Counted from the stretch's first letter, positions 15,984-24,784 are shown. The stretch: DNA of 52,540 nt from Nostoc sp. T09 (GCF_002154695.1 NZ_MTAV01000024.1:1-52540), one strand, 5' to 3'. Numbers and translations are program-made. The notes: generated by a model not told the origin, from the sequence alone.

Positions 15984-17456
15984 TTGCTGTCCGGATTTAC
16001 CAAATGTCCAGGCTTGTTTTACGCCACACCTGCTCAAGATGGTATATTATCTCGCATTAGAATACCAGGTGGCATTTTAAATAGCAAGCAGTGCCGCGCG
16101 ATCGCAGAGATAGCTGACCTATATGGCGGTGGCTATGTTGATGTGACTAATCGGGCTAACCTGCAAATTCGGGAGATTCATCAAGGAATCAATGCTGAGG
16201 TGCTGAAGCGCCTACAAAAGTTAGGGCTAGGTTCTAATAACACAGCGGTAGATCAGATCCGCAATATTATGACCAGCCCAACTGCTGGTATCGATCCCCA
16301 AGAATTAGTGGACACCCGTCCCTTTGTACAAGCCTGGGATAATTACATCAAAGCCAATTCTCAACTATCAGCACTGTCTGCTAAGTTTAGTGTCTGCTTT
16401 GATGGCGGCGGCATTGTTTCAGTAAGCGATCGCGTCAATGATATCGTCTTTGCTGCTGTCTTAGTTGATGGTAATGTGTACTTCCGTCTTGGTTTGAGTG
16501 TCGGCGCAAAGGGTAAACCAGCCAAAGATACAGGAATTTTATTGCCATTAGAGAATTGCTTACCAGTCTTGGCAGCTTTAGCAGATGTCTACCTAGCTCA
16601 TATTGATGCTAGTAGTAAACACAAGCTGCGTCTGCGAGAGGTAGTGAACAGTTTGGGCTGTGAAAATTATCTTCAAGAAGTCCAGCAACGTCTAGCTTTT
16701 CCTCTATCTTCTCTTGGGCAAAAAGAGAAATTTGTAGAGAGAACTGCTACTAAATATCACCATATTGGCATTCATCCCCAGCGTCAGCCGAGTTTATTTT
16801 ATCTTGGCGTCGTGTTGCCCTTAGGTCGCATAGAAACAATGCAGATATTGGGGTTAGCTGAGTTAGCAGAAAAATATGGTAGCGGTACTCTGAGGCTTAC
16901 TCCTAGGCAAAATATACTCCTGACAGATATTCCGCAACAATGGGTTGCTGATGTTCAAAGTAAAATGGCTGCCTTGGGATTAGATTGTTCAGTTAGCAAC
17001 ATTAACAGTGTATTAGTTGCCTGTTCTGGCAAAAGAGGATGTGCTGCTTCTATTACTGACACCAAAGGCGACGCTTTAGCATTGGCAGAATATCTCAAAA
17101 ATCGCGTTTCCTTAGACAGCCCTGTGAATATCCACTTTAGCGGCTGTGCTAAATCCTGCGCCCAACATAGCAAAAGTGATATCACCTTACTCGGTGTCAG
17201 CGTTGAGGAGGAGAATGGAACGGTGGAGGGTTATCGGGTTTATGTAGGTGTTGACGATAATGACCTACAATTTGGCCGCGAATATCAATTTGTAACTGTT
17301 GCGAAATTGCCTGCGTTGATAGAACGGATGCTGCTAGTATATAAAACCCAACGCCTGAACCATGATGAGACTTTTAGGGAATTTGCTAATCGATATCAAA
17401 TCAGTCAATTAAAACAATTATGCGATCGCTCCCATGTTCTTAATCAGTGCCAATAA
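15984..17456 (+). CDS. cobG: Precorrin-3B synthase (CobG)
   Basis: CobG forms precorrin-3B from precorrin-3A using O2 and an Fe-S/siroheme-like fold related to sulfite/nitrite reductases. The protein (about 490 residues) has CPGLFYATPAQDGILSRIR near its start, YVDVTNRANLQIR, a second ferredoxin-like half with LRLTPRQNILL, and the 4Fe-4S ligands CSGKRGC and FSGCAKSC. The open frame reaches back to 15882 inside the riboswitch, so an internal start is needed. TTG at 15984 is proposed because AAGGAG lies at 15970-15975, eight bases away, and conserved sequence starts right after it. No ATG is available. cobH follows 83 bp downstream. Confidence 0.88.
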   Translation: MLSGFTKCPGLFYATPAQDGILSRIRIPGGILNSKQCRAIAEIADLYGGGYVDVTNRANLQIREIHQGINAEVLKRLQKLGLGSNNTAVDQIRNIMTSPTAGIDPQELVDTRPFVQAWDNYIKANSQLSALSAKFSVCFDGGGIVSVSDRVNDIVFAAVLVDGNVYFRLGLSVGAKGKPAKDTGILLPLENCLPVLAALADVYLAHIDASSKHKLRLREVVNSLGCENYLQEVQQRLAFPLSSLGQKEKFVERTATKYHHIGIHPQRQPSLFYLGVVLPLGRIETMQILGLAELAEKYGSGTLRLTPRQNILLTDIPQQWVADVQSKMAALGLDCSVSNINSVLVACSGKRGCAASITDTKGDALALAEYLKNRVSLDSPVNIHFSGCAKSCAQHSKSDITLLGVSVEEENGTVEGYRVYVGVDDNDLQFGREYQFVTVAKLPALIERMLLVYKTQRLNHDETFREFANRYQISQLKQLCDRSHVLNQCQ

Positions 17457-17539
17457 GGGCTAAAGTCCTGACTACGAACTTACGCCGATAGCTATTTACT
17501 AGATAAATCTAAAATTTTAAATCCAAAATCTTAAATTGA

Positions 17540-18166
17540 ATGCCTGATTATATTCAAGATGCCAAGGAAATCTACCGTAATTCATTCGCAATCATCCGGT
17601 CGGAAGCGAATCTGGAAATATTGCCGCCAGATGTAGCAAAAGTGGCAGTTCGTCTAATTCATGCCTGTGGAATGACGGACATTGTCACTGATGTGGGATA
17701 TTCACCAACAGCGGTGCAGTCTGGACGGGCAGCATTGGCAAATGGAGCGCCAATTCTGTGTGATTGCCGAATGGTAGCTGAAGGTGTTACAAGGCGGCGA
17801 TTACCTGCGAATAACCAAGTTATCTGCACTCTCAACGCTCCCGAAGTCCCAGAACTGGCTGAAAAGATGGGTACTACAAGATCGGCGGCTGCCTTAGAAT
17901 TATGGCGAATGCATCTTCAAGGAGCAGTGGTGGCAATTGGTAATGCGCCCACTGCCCTATTTAGGTTGTTGGAAATGCTGGATGAAGGTTGCCCTAAACC
18001 TGCGGTTATCTTGGGTTTTCCCGTTGGGTTTGTCGGTGCGGCAGAGTCGAAAGCCGCCCTAGCAGCAGATAGCCGTAATGTACCATTTTTAACATTACAT
18101 GGTCGGCGTGGTGGAAGTGCGATCGCCGCCGCCGCAGTTAACGCCCTAGCAACAGAGGAAGAATAA
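17540..18166 (+). CDS. cobH: Precorrin-8X methylmutase (CobH/CbiC)
   Basis: The 208-residue enzyme moves the C11 methyl group to C12 to give hydrogenobyrinate or its cobalt form. The catalytic histidine is in VRLIHACGMTDI (H41), and VGYSPTAVQSGRAAL and CDCRMVAEGVTRRRLP are standard blocks. Length matches the family. It is the second gene of the cobG-cobH-cobI unit and ends two bases before the cobI start, so tight co-translation is likely. Confidence 0.95.
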   Translation: MPDYIQDAKEIYRNSFAIIRSEANLEILPPDVAKVAVRLIHACGMTDIVTDVGYSPTAVQSGRAALANGAPILCDCRMVAEGVTRRRLPANNQVICTLNAPEVPELAEKMGTTRSAAALELWRMHLQGAVVAIGNAPTALFRLLEMLDEGCPKPAVILGFPVGFVGAAESKAALAADSRNVPFLTLHGRRGGSAIAAAAVNALATEEE

Positions 18167-18168
18167 TT

Positions 18169-18873
18169 ATGACAACTAAAGGTCGTCTCTATGGTATTGG
18201 TATAGGCCCTGGCGATCCAGAACTTTTGACCCTGAAAGCGCTACGGCTGTTGCAAGCTGCGCCTGTAGTTGCCTATCAATCGGCAACAGATAAAGAGAGT
18301 ATTGCCAGAAAAATCATCGCACCATATCTTCCAGGTAATCAAATCGAGGTACTGTATCACCTCCCCCGTGCTTTGGAGCCAGAACAAGCAAAGTCGATTT
18401 ACGACAAAGAAATTGAACCGATTGCCGCACATTTAGCCGCAGGACGGGATGTGGTAGTGGTTTGTGAGGGCGATCCGTTTTTCTACGGCTCGTTTATGTA
18501 TGTTTTTACGCGCTTATCTGAGGAGTACGAAACAGAAGTTGTCCCTGGAGTCTCATCGCTGATGGCTTGTCCGGTAGCCTTGGGTGTACCATTCACCTAC
18601 TACAACGATATTCTCACCGTTTTGCCTGCACCTCTACCAGCAGAAGAATTGATCACACAACTATTAACCACCGATGCAGCCGCAATCATGAAATTGGGCC
18701 GTCACTTTACTAAAGTGCGTGATATTTTGCATCAACTGGGGTTAGCATCGCGGGCACTTTATATTGAACGAGCAACAATGGCGCAGCAAAGAATTGTACC
18801 TTTAGATGAAGTTGATCCGGCAGAGGTGCCTTATTTTGCGATGATTGTCATACCCAGCAAGAGTAGATTATAA
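18169..18873 (+). CDS. cobI: Precorrin-2 C20-methyltransferase (CobI/CbiL)
   Basis: The 234-residue tetrapyrrole methylase uses S-adenosylmethionine to methylate C20 of precorrin-2, an early step on the route to corrin. Family blocks are LYGIGIGPGDPELLTLKAL at the N-terminus, VVVCEGDPFFYGSFMYVF, and TEVVPGVSSLMACPVALGVP. It starts two bases after the cobH stop. With cobG and cobH it lies behind the compact riboswitch. Confidence 0.95.
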   Translation: MTTKGRLYGIGIGPGDPELLTLKALRLLQAAPVVAYQSATDKESIARKIIAPYLPGNQIEVLYHLPRALEPEQAKSIYDKEIEPIAAHLAAGRDVVVVCEGDPFFYGSFMYVFTRLSEEYETEVVPGVSSLMACPVALGVPFTYYNDILTVLPAPLPAEELITQLLTTDAAAIMKLGRHFTKVRDILHQLGLASRALYIERATMAQQRIVPLDEVDPAEVPYFAMIVIPSKSRL

Positions 18874-18945
18874 GCTTTGGTAAAAGTTGTTTGAGATCAG
18901 ATAAATTAGCTAACTGCGATTACAAGTCAAGCCTGGGGGCAAATT

Positions 18946-19164
18946 ATGTTAAATGAAGTGACTATTGAACAGCGTTTAGCAACTCTTGAGCAGACGGTTG
19001 CGGATCTCAAACGTCGAATAGTTGATGTTCCTACCGCTAGTAATTGGCTGGAGAAGGTAATTGGCTCAATCTCTGATGAACCAGCATTTCTGGAAGCTTT
19101 AGAGTATGGACAGTTATTACGTCACGCTGACATAGATACAGATGAAGTTGATGAACAACTGTGA
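18946..19164 (+). CDS. Probable antitoxin of a VapBC-type module
   Basis: The 72-residue protein opens with a short coiled region (QRLATLEQTVADLKRRI) and has an acidic C-terminus (ADIDTDEVDEQL). It is not a standard AbrB or RHH antitoxin that I can name. Its role is inferred from its position: its stop overlaps the GTG start of the PIN-domain toxin by four bases (GTGA). GGGGG about ten bases before the ATG acts as ribosome-binding site. Confidence 0.7.
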   Translation: MLNEVTIEQRLATLEQTVADLKRRIVDVPTASNWLEKVIGSISDEPAFLEALEYGQLLRHADIDTDEVDEQL

Positions 19165-19589
19165 GATATCTGCTTGACACTGACCACATCAGTTTTTTGC
19201 AACGGCGCTCAGGAGCGGAGTATGCAACATTAGCCGCTAGGATTGCTCAGTACCCACCTACGGATTTTGCCTTTTCTATTATCAGTTTTCATGAGCAAGT
19301 AATTGGCGCTCATACCTTTATCACTCGCTCCCAAACACCTGCTGATGCAGTTCGTGGATATACTCTGCTGCAAGAAATTATTCAGGGTTTCTCGGCTGCG
19401 CCAGTTTTACCATTCGATGCTGGAGCAGCAGCAATTTTTGAGGGGTTACGAGCGCAAAGAGTTCGCATAGCGACAATGGATTTAAGGATTGCTGCGATCG
19501 CTCTTTCGCGAGGCTTAGTGCTGTTGACTCGTAACATGGTTGACTTTAACAGAGTTCCGAACTTGACTACAGAAAATTGGACATTATAA
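19161..19589 (+). CDS. vapC: PIN-domain toxin, VapC family
   Basis: The 142-residue protein is a probable Mg2+-dependent RNase of a type II toxin-antitoxin system. Acidic residues expected in the PIN active site occur in MRYLLDTDHISFL (D6, D8), in SIISFHEQ (E) and in TMDLRIAAIAL. The C-terminal LVLLTRNMVDFNRVPNL is typical. The GTG start overlaps the antitoxin stop. Length is normal, and nothing indicates that it is broken. Confidence 0.88.
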   Translation: MRYLLDTDHISFLQRRSGAEYATLAARIAQYPPTDFAFSIISFHEQVIGAHTFITRSQTPADAVRGYTLLQEIIQGFSAAPVLPFDAGAAAIFEGLRAQRVRIATMDLRIAAIALSRGLVLLTRNMVDFNRVPNLTTENWTL

Positions 19590-19615
19590 AAAACGCTGCA
19601 AGTTTAATAGCTCCC

Positions 19616-19799
19616 ATGAATGTGGCCACACCTAAACGATTTACAGTGGATGAGTATCATCGGTTGATTGAACTCGGATTTTTTAAAGAGACCTGAGCCA
19701 GATGTTGTAATTGCACGCGGAACAGATGAAGATTATCTCGCTCATCATCCTTATGTTGAAGATATTTTGTTAGTTATCGAAATTTCCGATAAAACCTAG
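19616..19799 (+). pseudogene. Decayed Uma2-family (DUF820) gene
   Basis: ATG at 19616 reads VATPKRFTVDEYHRLIELGF, the usual Uma2 N-terminus, and stops at 19694-19696. One base out of frame, 19695-19799 reads EPDVVIARGTDEDYLAHHPY and DILLVIEISDKT, the region just before and including the catalytic strand. About 65 residues between the two parts are missing, and the C-terminal half is lost after a TAG. This is an internal deletion plus truncation. It is the second Uma2 remnant in the window. Confidence 0.8.
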
Positions 19800-19896
19800 G
19801 ATTAAGACAAGTTTGGCTTAACAAACTCTATTGTGCTGCTAAAGATATCGGAGGCGACTTTCAGATTACAGAAACAGATTTTTAACCAGGAGATAT

Positions 19897-20193
19897 ATGA
19901 TGAGTAGTCTGTACGATCTAATTCGCAAAATCCAAAAACGTCCTTCTTTTTATCTAGGTAAACCTTCTGTGTGTAACCTACGTTCCTGTATTTCTGGCTA
20001 TATTCTAGCCCGTCGCGAACTTGGTATTTTTCAAACCGACGAAGAACGGCAATTTACAGAATTTCAAACTTGGATTCAAAGCAAATTTCACATCTCTTCA
20101 TCGCAATCTTGGGACAAAATAATCCTGTTTTACTCCGAAGACGAACACAGCGCTTTGGATAGCTTTTTCAAGCTATTTGAAGAATTTACCTAA
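19897..20193 (+). CDS. Small protein with RPSFYLG motif, unknown function
   Basis: The 98-residue protein has the N-terminus SLYDLIRKIQKRPSFYLGK followed by SVCNLRSCISGYILAR, and a C-terminal DEHSALDSFFKLFEEF. The layout resembles small bacterial proteins with an RPxMYLG...LxxFLxGY pattern that I recall being found near toxin systems, possibly as immunity-like proteins. This resemblance is from memory and weak. AGGAG precedes both ATG 19897 (four bases) and ATG 19900 (seven bases); the second is better spaced. It lies after the VapC and Uma2 remnants. Confidence 0.6.
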   Translation: MMSSLYDLIRKIQKRPSFYLGKPSVCNLRSCISGYILARRELGIFQTDEERQFTEFQTWIQSKFHISSSQSWDKIILFYSEDEHSALDSFFKLFEEFT

Positions 20194-20258
20194 TCCCATA
20201 CGTTTCAGCACGAGCGCCCGCTTGTAGGATGAATGCGATAAATTAAGAAGAGTTAAAA

Positions 20259-21398
20259 TTAAACTCTGTAGGCGTGAATTGAGTGAAAGCTATTATTAAT
20301 TGCTGCTGCCATGAGCTTCATAAATGTGTTGCGTAAGGCTACAGCATAACGATTTTCTAATTCTCCCATTTTCCCCGAGCGCAAAGACTGTTCCACAATC
20401 GATTTAGTCCGCCCAAACCGCTGTGACTCGTATTGTTGAAAGGCAGATGTTGGGTTTGATTGTGCTTGTAAACACTTGGTAATTACAAGTGCGTCTTCCA
20501 ATGCCATGCACGCTCCTTGTCCCAAGGTTGGTAGCATGGGGTGGGCAGCATCTCCTAGGAGTGTAATATTTTGCTTTCCCCAAGGTCTAGCGGGGATGCG
20601 ATCGTAGAGAGCAGTTTTGAGAATATTAGCTTCATCTGTCGCCGCAATCAATTCTAGAATCGACGGAAACCAACCTTGAAACATTTCCTCAAGTTCTCTT
20701 TTGCGTCCCAGTGCTGAATCAGGTTGTCCCTCTGGTGCTTTAGCTGCTGCGTACCAATACATCCGATTCTTGCCCAGCATCATAAATCCAAAGGCTTTAG
20801 CTGGGCCAAAAAACTCTCTGATATAGCTAGAAAGGTATCCGCTGGGAATGTAATCTGTTAGACCACGCCAAGTGGTAAAGTTGCGATAAATAGGTGGGTA
20901 ATCTCCGAATAGTCCTGCTCTTACCCGCGATTTAAGCCCATCAGCACCAATCAAAGCATCGCCATCAACTATCAAGTCAGAGGCGAAATAAGCCTGAACT
21001 TTGTCTTCGACTTGCTCAAATCGCTCAAAAAGTTGCCCTAAAACAAACTTTTCTTTTGGCAAATTGCTCCAAAGTAGTGCGTGTAAGTCCGCACGATGGA
21101 TTCCCAAAACTGGCAAATCGAATCCATTTACGGCTATGTTGACTAATTCTTTTCCGCTTTGCGAATTAAATTGATAATTTGTGATGGGATTGCCTACACG
21201 GATCGCATCTTCTAACAAGCCTAAATTTTTGAGAACATGAGTAGCATTTGCCCACAGTGCAATTCCCGCCCCGACTTCTCGTAATTCGGAGGTGCGTTCG
21301 TAAACAGTGACATCAAAGCCAGCACGATCAAGGGCAAAGGCGGTTGCTGCACCGCCAATACCTCCTCCAACTATGATGATTTTCTTTACTGTCTGCAT
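20259..21398 (-). CDS. FAD-dependent monooxygenase (PHBH fold, zeaxanthin-epoxidase/salicylate-hydroxylase-like)
   Basis: The 379-residue flavoprotein has the N-terminal dinucleotide motif IIIVGGGIGGAATAFALDRAG with the acidic residue of VTVYERT, the middle DGDALIGADGLKSRVR (DG motif) and the C-terminal NITLLGDAAHPMLPTLGQGA (GD motif). It should hydroxylate or epoxidise an aromatic or isoprenoid substrate with NAD(P)H and O2. The substrate cannot be inferred. It is transcribed alone. The hairpin repeat at 21436-21499 lies just upstream of its start. Confidence 0.88.
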   Translation of the reverse strand: MQTVKKIIIVGGGIGGAATAFALDRAGFDVTVYERTSELREVGAGIALWANATHVLKNLGLLEDAIRVGNPITNYQFNSQSGKELVNIAVNGFDLPVLGIHRADLHALLWSNLPKEKFVLGQLFERFEQVEDKVQAYFASDLIVDGDALIGADGLKSRVRAGLFGDYPPIYRNFTTWRGLTDYIPSGYLSSYIREFFGPAKAFGFMMLGKNRMYWYAAAKAPEGQPDSALGRKRELEEMFQGWFPSILELIAATDEANILKTALYDRIPARPWGKQNITLLGDAAHPMLPTLGQGACMALEDALVITKCLQAQSNPTSAFQQYESQRFGRTKSIVEQSLRSGKMGELENRYAVALRNTFMKLMAAAINNSFHSIHAYRV

Positions 21399-21435
21399 AT
21401 TAGACCTTCTGCATCAGTCGATGTTTTAGATATCA

Positions 21436-21499
21436 AACCACAGATAAACACTGATGCACACTGATATTTATCTGTGTTTATCGGTGTTCATCTGTGGTT
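21436..21499. repeat. Hairpin-forming intergenic repeat
   Basis: Arms AACCACAGATAAACAC and GTGTTCATCTGTGGTT pair at 15 of 16 positions. The motif TCATCTGTGGTT also occurs near 14328. It resembles the ATCTGTGGTT intergenic palindromes common in Nostoc-like genomes. It lies between the monooxygenase start and the hybrid kinase stop. Confidence 0.75.
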
Positions 21500-21569
21500 C
21501 CTTTTTGTCTTATGCAGATTTTTGTCAGAACTCTTTGTATCAAGCTATTAATCAACTCTTACGCTCTCC

Positions 21570-23228
21570 TCAACTTTTAACGAGTGAAGCGATCGCCGCT
21601 ACTAATTTTGAGGGATCGGCTGGTTTAGCTATATGCAATTGAAATCCAGCAGCAAACACTTGTTGTTGTGTTGTCTCTGCGGCGTAAGCAGTTAGGGCGA
21701 TCGCAGGAATCTGTCCACCTTGATCAACCGACATGGCGCGGACTTGGCGGATCAAGGCGTAGCCATCAACTTCTGGCATACCTAAATCACTCAATAACAA
21801 GTCTGGCTTTGATTGGGCGATCGCAACAAGTGCTTCATGAGCTGAGGCGGCGATCGTGGCGATCGCTCCTTGCTGTTCTAAAAAAAAGGCGAGAAACTCC
21901 CTGGTATCAACATCATCATCCACAACTAACACCTTAATTCCTGCTAGGGGAGCATGAAGCACAGCCAATGAATAGGAATTCTCATATAAGTTTCGATCTC
22001 TCTCGGCTAATTTCAACTTCTTTTGCAGCGCTGGTAAAGCAACTGTAAATGTTGCGCCTTGTTCTTCTCCTGGACTTTCTGCCCAAACTCTACCGCCATG
22101 TAACTCTACTAGTTGGCGTACAATTGCTAAACCTAGCCCTAATCCACCTGACCTTCTAGTGATACTACTATCTGCCTGACGGAAATACTCAAATACATGG
22201 GGCAAAAATTCCTGACTAATACCCTTTCCCGTATCCTGGACTTGGATTTCTATTTGAGAATCAATTTGTTTTAAATTAACTTCGACTTGTCCACCTGATG
22301 GTGTGAATTTGATCGCGTTAGAGAGCAGATTCCAAACAATTTGTTGCAGACGGCTACTATCGCCTTTGACCGCTGCAACTCTTTGATCTAGATTCAAATT
22401 AATTTGAATTGACTTTGCTTCTGCTGCCAGCCTTACTGTGTCTAAGGCAGCTTCAATAATAGAAGCCAAATTAACAGTTTCTAAACTCATTGCTAGCTTA
22501 CCTCGGAGAATCCGAGAAATATCTAACAAATCGTCAATTAACTGCGCCTGAAGTTCAGCATTGCGTTCGATAGTTTCAACAGCGCGAAGAGTTGCAGTTT
22601 CATTTAACGAACGTTTTTTGAGTAACTTTGCCCAACCCAAAATTGGATTCAGAGGAGAACGAAGTTCATGGGAAACAATAGCGAGAAATTCATCTTTAAT
22701 TCGGTTCGCAGCTTCAGCGGCTTCTTGTGCTCGTTGGCGTTCTTCTGCTTCCGCTAATGCCTGATCTCGTAAGTTCTTATACTCCTGAACTCGCAATGTC
22801 AAATCGGTAACATCTTGAATTGAGAATAAAGCATAAAATTCATCTTTATCAGTTGCAGATACGGCAGTTACCGTTGTGTGTTGAATGCGGTATTTGCCTT
22901 GAGGTAGTGGTATAGGAATGACATATTTATGCAGCTGAGAAGAAAAGATTGTTGGCGGACCACCTTGAAAAATTTGCTCTAAGCGACTAGCGTAACGAGG
23001 CTGACTTAGATGCGGAAAATAATCAAGAATAGAAACTCCTAAAATTTTGCTTCTCGGAATTTTAGTCCATTGCTCTAAACAACTATTCCAGAATAAAACA
23101 ATGTGGTCTGACTGTAGAACAAAAGCTCCTAAAGTAATTTTATCTAAAAGTCCAAATTGTTCTTGAGCTTGTTCAACTTTGTTCATAATTTCATCAGACC
23201 ACTTTTGAAAATTTTCCTGTACAAACAA
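21570..23228 (-). CDS. PAS hybrid histidine kinase with C-terminal receiver
   Basis: The 552-residue protein contains a PAS domain (about 25-145), a coiled linker (150-178), a HisKA domain with FLAIVSHELRSPLNPILGW (H187), an HATPase domain (N-box NLLSNAIKF about 300-308, DTGKGI 332-337, GLGLGLAI 362-369) and a receiver (430-548) with phospho-acceptor D481 in LLLSDLGMPEVDG. There is no membrane span, so it senses in the cytoplasm. The frame starts at TTG 23228 with GGAG close upstream; ATG at 23186 is an alternative. It lies 18 bp after cheC on the same strand, so it probably belongs to the chemosensory set. Confidence 0.92.
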   Translation of the reverse strand: MFVQENFQKWSDEIMNKVEQAQEQFGLLDKITLGAFVLQSDHIVLFWNSCLEQWTKIPRSKILGVSILDYFPHLSQPRYASRLEQIFQGGPPTIFSSQLHKYVIPIPLPQGKYRIQHTTVTAVSATDKDEFYALFSIQDVTDLTLRVQEYKNLRDQALAEAEERQRAQEAAEAANRIKDEFLAIVSHELRSPLNPILGWAKLLKKRSLNETATLRAVETIERNAELQAQLIDDLLDISRILRGKLAMSLETVNLASIIEAALDTVRLAAEAKSIQINLNLDQRVAAVKGDSSRLQQIVWNLLSNAIKFTPSGGQVEVNLKQIDSQIEIQVQDTGKGISQEFLPHVFEYFRQADSSITRRSGGLGLGLAIVRQLVELHGGRVWAESPGEEQGATFTVALPALQKKLKLAERDRNLYENSYSLAVLHAPLAGIKVLVVDDDVDTREFLAFFLEQQGAIATIAASAHEALVAIAQSKPDLLLSDLGMPEVDGYALIRQVRAMSVDQGGQIPAIALTAYAAETTQQQVFAAGFQLHIAKPADPSKLVAAIASLVKS

Positions 23229-23246
23229 TTACTCCTATTTTATCAA

Positions 23247-23852
23247 TTATGATATTCCTAACTCTTTGTTAATCACCTTGATTAATGCATCAAAAGTGTC
23301 TAATTCAAAAATTAAAATAATATCTCCAATTAGTTCTAATTGTTCAATTGTGAATCTTGCTTGTGCTAGTAAAATATGCGACTGGCTGACATTTGCCGAA
23401 GCCAACAAATTTTCAATTTTATCTTCTAAATAAACTGGTAATGTATAATTCATGTGCTGCCTGAGCACATTACTAATCGAACCCATCACTCCATTAATTA
23501 CTATATTGCCAATTTCGCTTAATGTACCAATTTTTACGGCATCAAGATCAGTCGAACCTGGCTCTTCGCCAGTCAGAACTGCAACCAATGTAGATGCACT
23601 TTCAGTTGGAAAAATTAAGCCAGCGGTGCCATAAAACGAGCCTGTAAAGCCAAGCCTGACAGCTGCCAAACAATCATCATGAAATCGTGTAGCTAATTCT
23701 CGATAAGCATCCGCAGCTTTTAATACTTTTACAAACGGAATTTCTAGGCGAATGTGAGAGTCTACCATCTCATTCAGTAGACTAGCGGCTCGACCGACTC
23801 CAATATTAATCAACTCTTGTAGGGCATCCAGTTGTTCTCCTGTTACATCCAT
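23247..23852 (-). CDS. cheC: CheC-family CheY-P phosphatase
   Basis: The 201-residue protein has both CheC active-site motifs: LQELINIGVGRAAS (E13, N16) and LSEIGNIVINGVMGS (E113, N116). CheC dephosphorylates CheY-P and can also bind CheD. No cheD is in the window. It is the second gene of the minus-strand set, seven bases after the response regulator. Its target is most likely that regulator or the receiver of the downstream hybrid kinase. Confidence 0.9.
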   Translation of the reverse strand: MDVTGEQLDALQELINIGVGRAASLLNEMVDSHIRLEIPFVKVLKAADAYRELATRFHDDCLAAVRLGFTGSFYGTAGLIFPTESASTLVAVLTGEEPGSTDLDAVKIGTLSEIGNIVINGVMGSISNVLRQHMNYTLPVYLEDKIENLLASANVSQSHILLAQARFTIEQLELIGDIILIFELDTFDALIKVINKELGIS

Positions 23853-23859
23853 TTATGCT

Positions 23860-24225
23860 TTATTCCTTTGTATTCAGAACTTGTTGAACTGCGGCTCGCA
23901 GTTCATTTTCCTTAGGCGGTTTATTAATAAAATTGACCGCTCCGAGGTTAAAACTTTGATTGCGTGCTCCTTCTTGAATGTCTGCTGAGATAATAATGGT
24001 AGGAATTTGCAATTTTTCATCTTGTAGAGCTTGCAGAAATTCAAACCCATTCATATCAGGCATTAAAATATCAGCTAATACACAGTTGGGGTTGTGGTTG
24101 TGAACCATTTCTAAACCTTCACGCCCATTACTTGCTTCTAAAATTTCATAGCCATCGACTAGCAGAATCTTACGGATCATTCTGCGAGAAAATGCTGCAT
24201 CATCGATGATTAAAATCAATGCCAT
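23860..24225 (-). CDS. CheY-like response regulator (receiver only)
   Basis: The 121-residue single receiver has acidic residues D8-D9 (ILIIDDAAFS), phospho-acceptor D52 (LADILMPDMNG), a Ser switch residue (TIIISADIQ) and the lysine of NFINKPPKE. There is no output domain, so it acts by protein contact, as CheY or PilG-like regulators do. It is first in the minus-strand set RR-cheC-hybrid kinase and lies divergently from the cheA operon, with the InsA-like ORF between. Confidence 0.93.
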   Translation of the reverse strand: MALILIIDDAAFSRRMIRKILLVDGYEILEASNGREGLEMVHNHNPNCVLADILMPDMNGFEFLQALQDEKLQIPTIIISADIQEGARNQSFNLGAVNFINKPPKENELRAAVQQVLNTKE

Positions 24226-24371
24226 CAGATTTATCCTTTTGTCCTGTTAATGCAATTGGTGTGAGTTTAATCATTTTAAACCGGATATTAACCATTGTTT
24301 TAACTAGAAAATAAATATAGATTTATAGGTATTTCAAAATATTTAATATTCTCAATTTCTAGCAAAAGTTT

Positions 24372-24647
24372 TTATTGAGTATTAGAAATATCTTCTAACT
24401 TTTGTTTTGCTTGACGCAACCAATGCATAATTGTGGTGTGGTGAATATTAGTTAATTGTTCAATTTTTCGCAGACTCATGCCATCTAGATGCATTTTGAG
24501 GCAAAGTTGCTTGATATCGTTGGAGTAGCGCCAAGGTTGATAATATTCTAGAAACTGGCGACCACATTGTTTGCACTTGTAACATTGTCTTTTTTTCCGC
24601 CGTCCATTCTTAAAAAATTGGGTGGATTGGCAACTAGGACATTGCAT
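24372..24647 (-). CDS. Orphan IS1 InsA-like zinc-ribbon/HTH protein
   Basis: The 91-residue protein equals E. coli InsA in length and layout: a zinc ribbon with CPSC (C3, C6) and CYKCKQC (C22, C25, C28), then GRQFLEYYQPWRYS, and a helix-turn-helix MSLRKIEQLTNIHHTTIMHWL. No InsB-like DDE transposase frame follows in the 146 bases before the next gene, and I see no clear IS1-type terminal repeats. It is either an IS remnant or a domesticated DNA-binding protein. The intact frame and its place between two chemosensory operons leave both options open. Confidence 0.8.
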   Translation of the reverse strand: MQCPSCQSTQFFKNGRRKKRQCYKCKQCGRQFLEYYQPWRYSNDIKQLCLKMHLDGMSLRKIEQLTNIHHTTIMHWLRQAKQKLEDISNTQ

Positions 24648-24697
24648 CTATCTCACTTCGTTTTTTAGTTTAGCATTATATTTTCAGCAATCAGTGT

Positions 24698-24727
24698 CAT
24701 AAACATCTCTCATAAGAGAGATTTATG
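24698..24727. promoter_or_regulatory. Strong hairpin upstream of cheA, candidate operator or leader structure
   Basis: CATAAACATCTCTC (24698-24711) and GAGAGATTTATG (24716-24727) pair over 12 positions with one bulged C and a 4-base loop. It lies 57 bp before the cheA start and has no T-tract, so it is more likely an operator or leader structure than a terminator. A transposon-end origin is possible given the InsA-like ORF beside it. Confidence 0.5.
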
Positions 24728-24784
24728 TTAGGTGTAAAATTATAACTAGTATTCAACAAAATAGATTTCCAGTCTATCAATGCA

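Noticed and set aside
15853-16080. 75-codon plus-strand frame overlapping the cobG start
   Set aside because: It reads the riboswitch and the cobG N-terminus out of frame; the cobG frame carries the conserved motifs.
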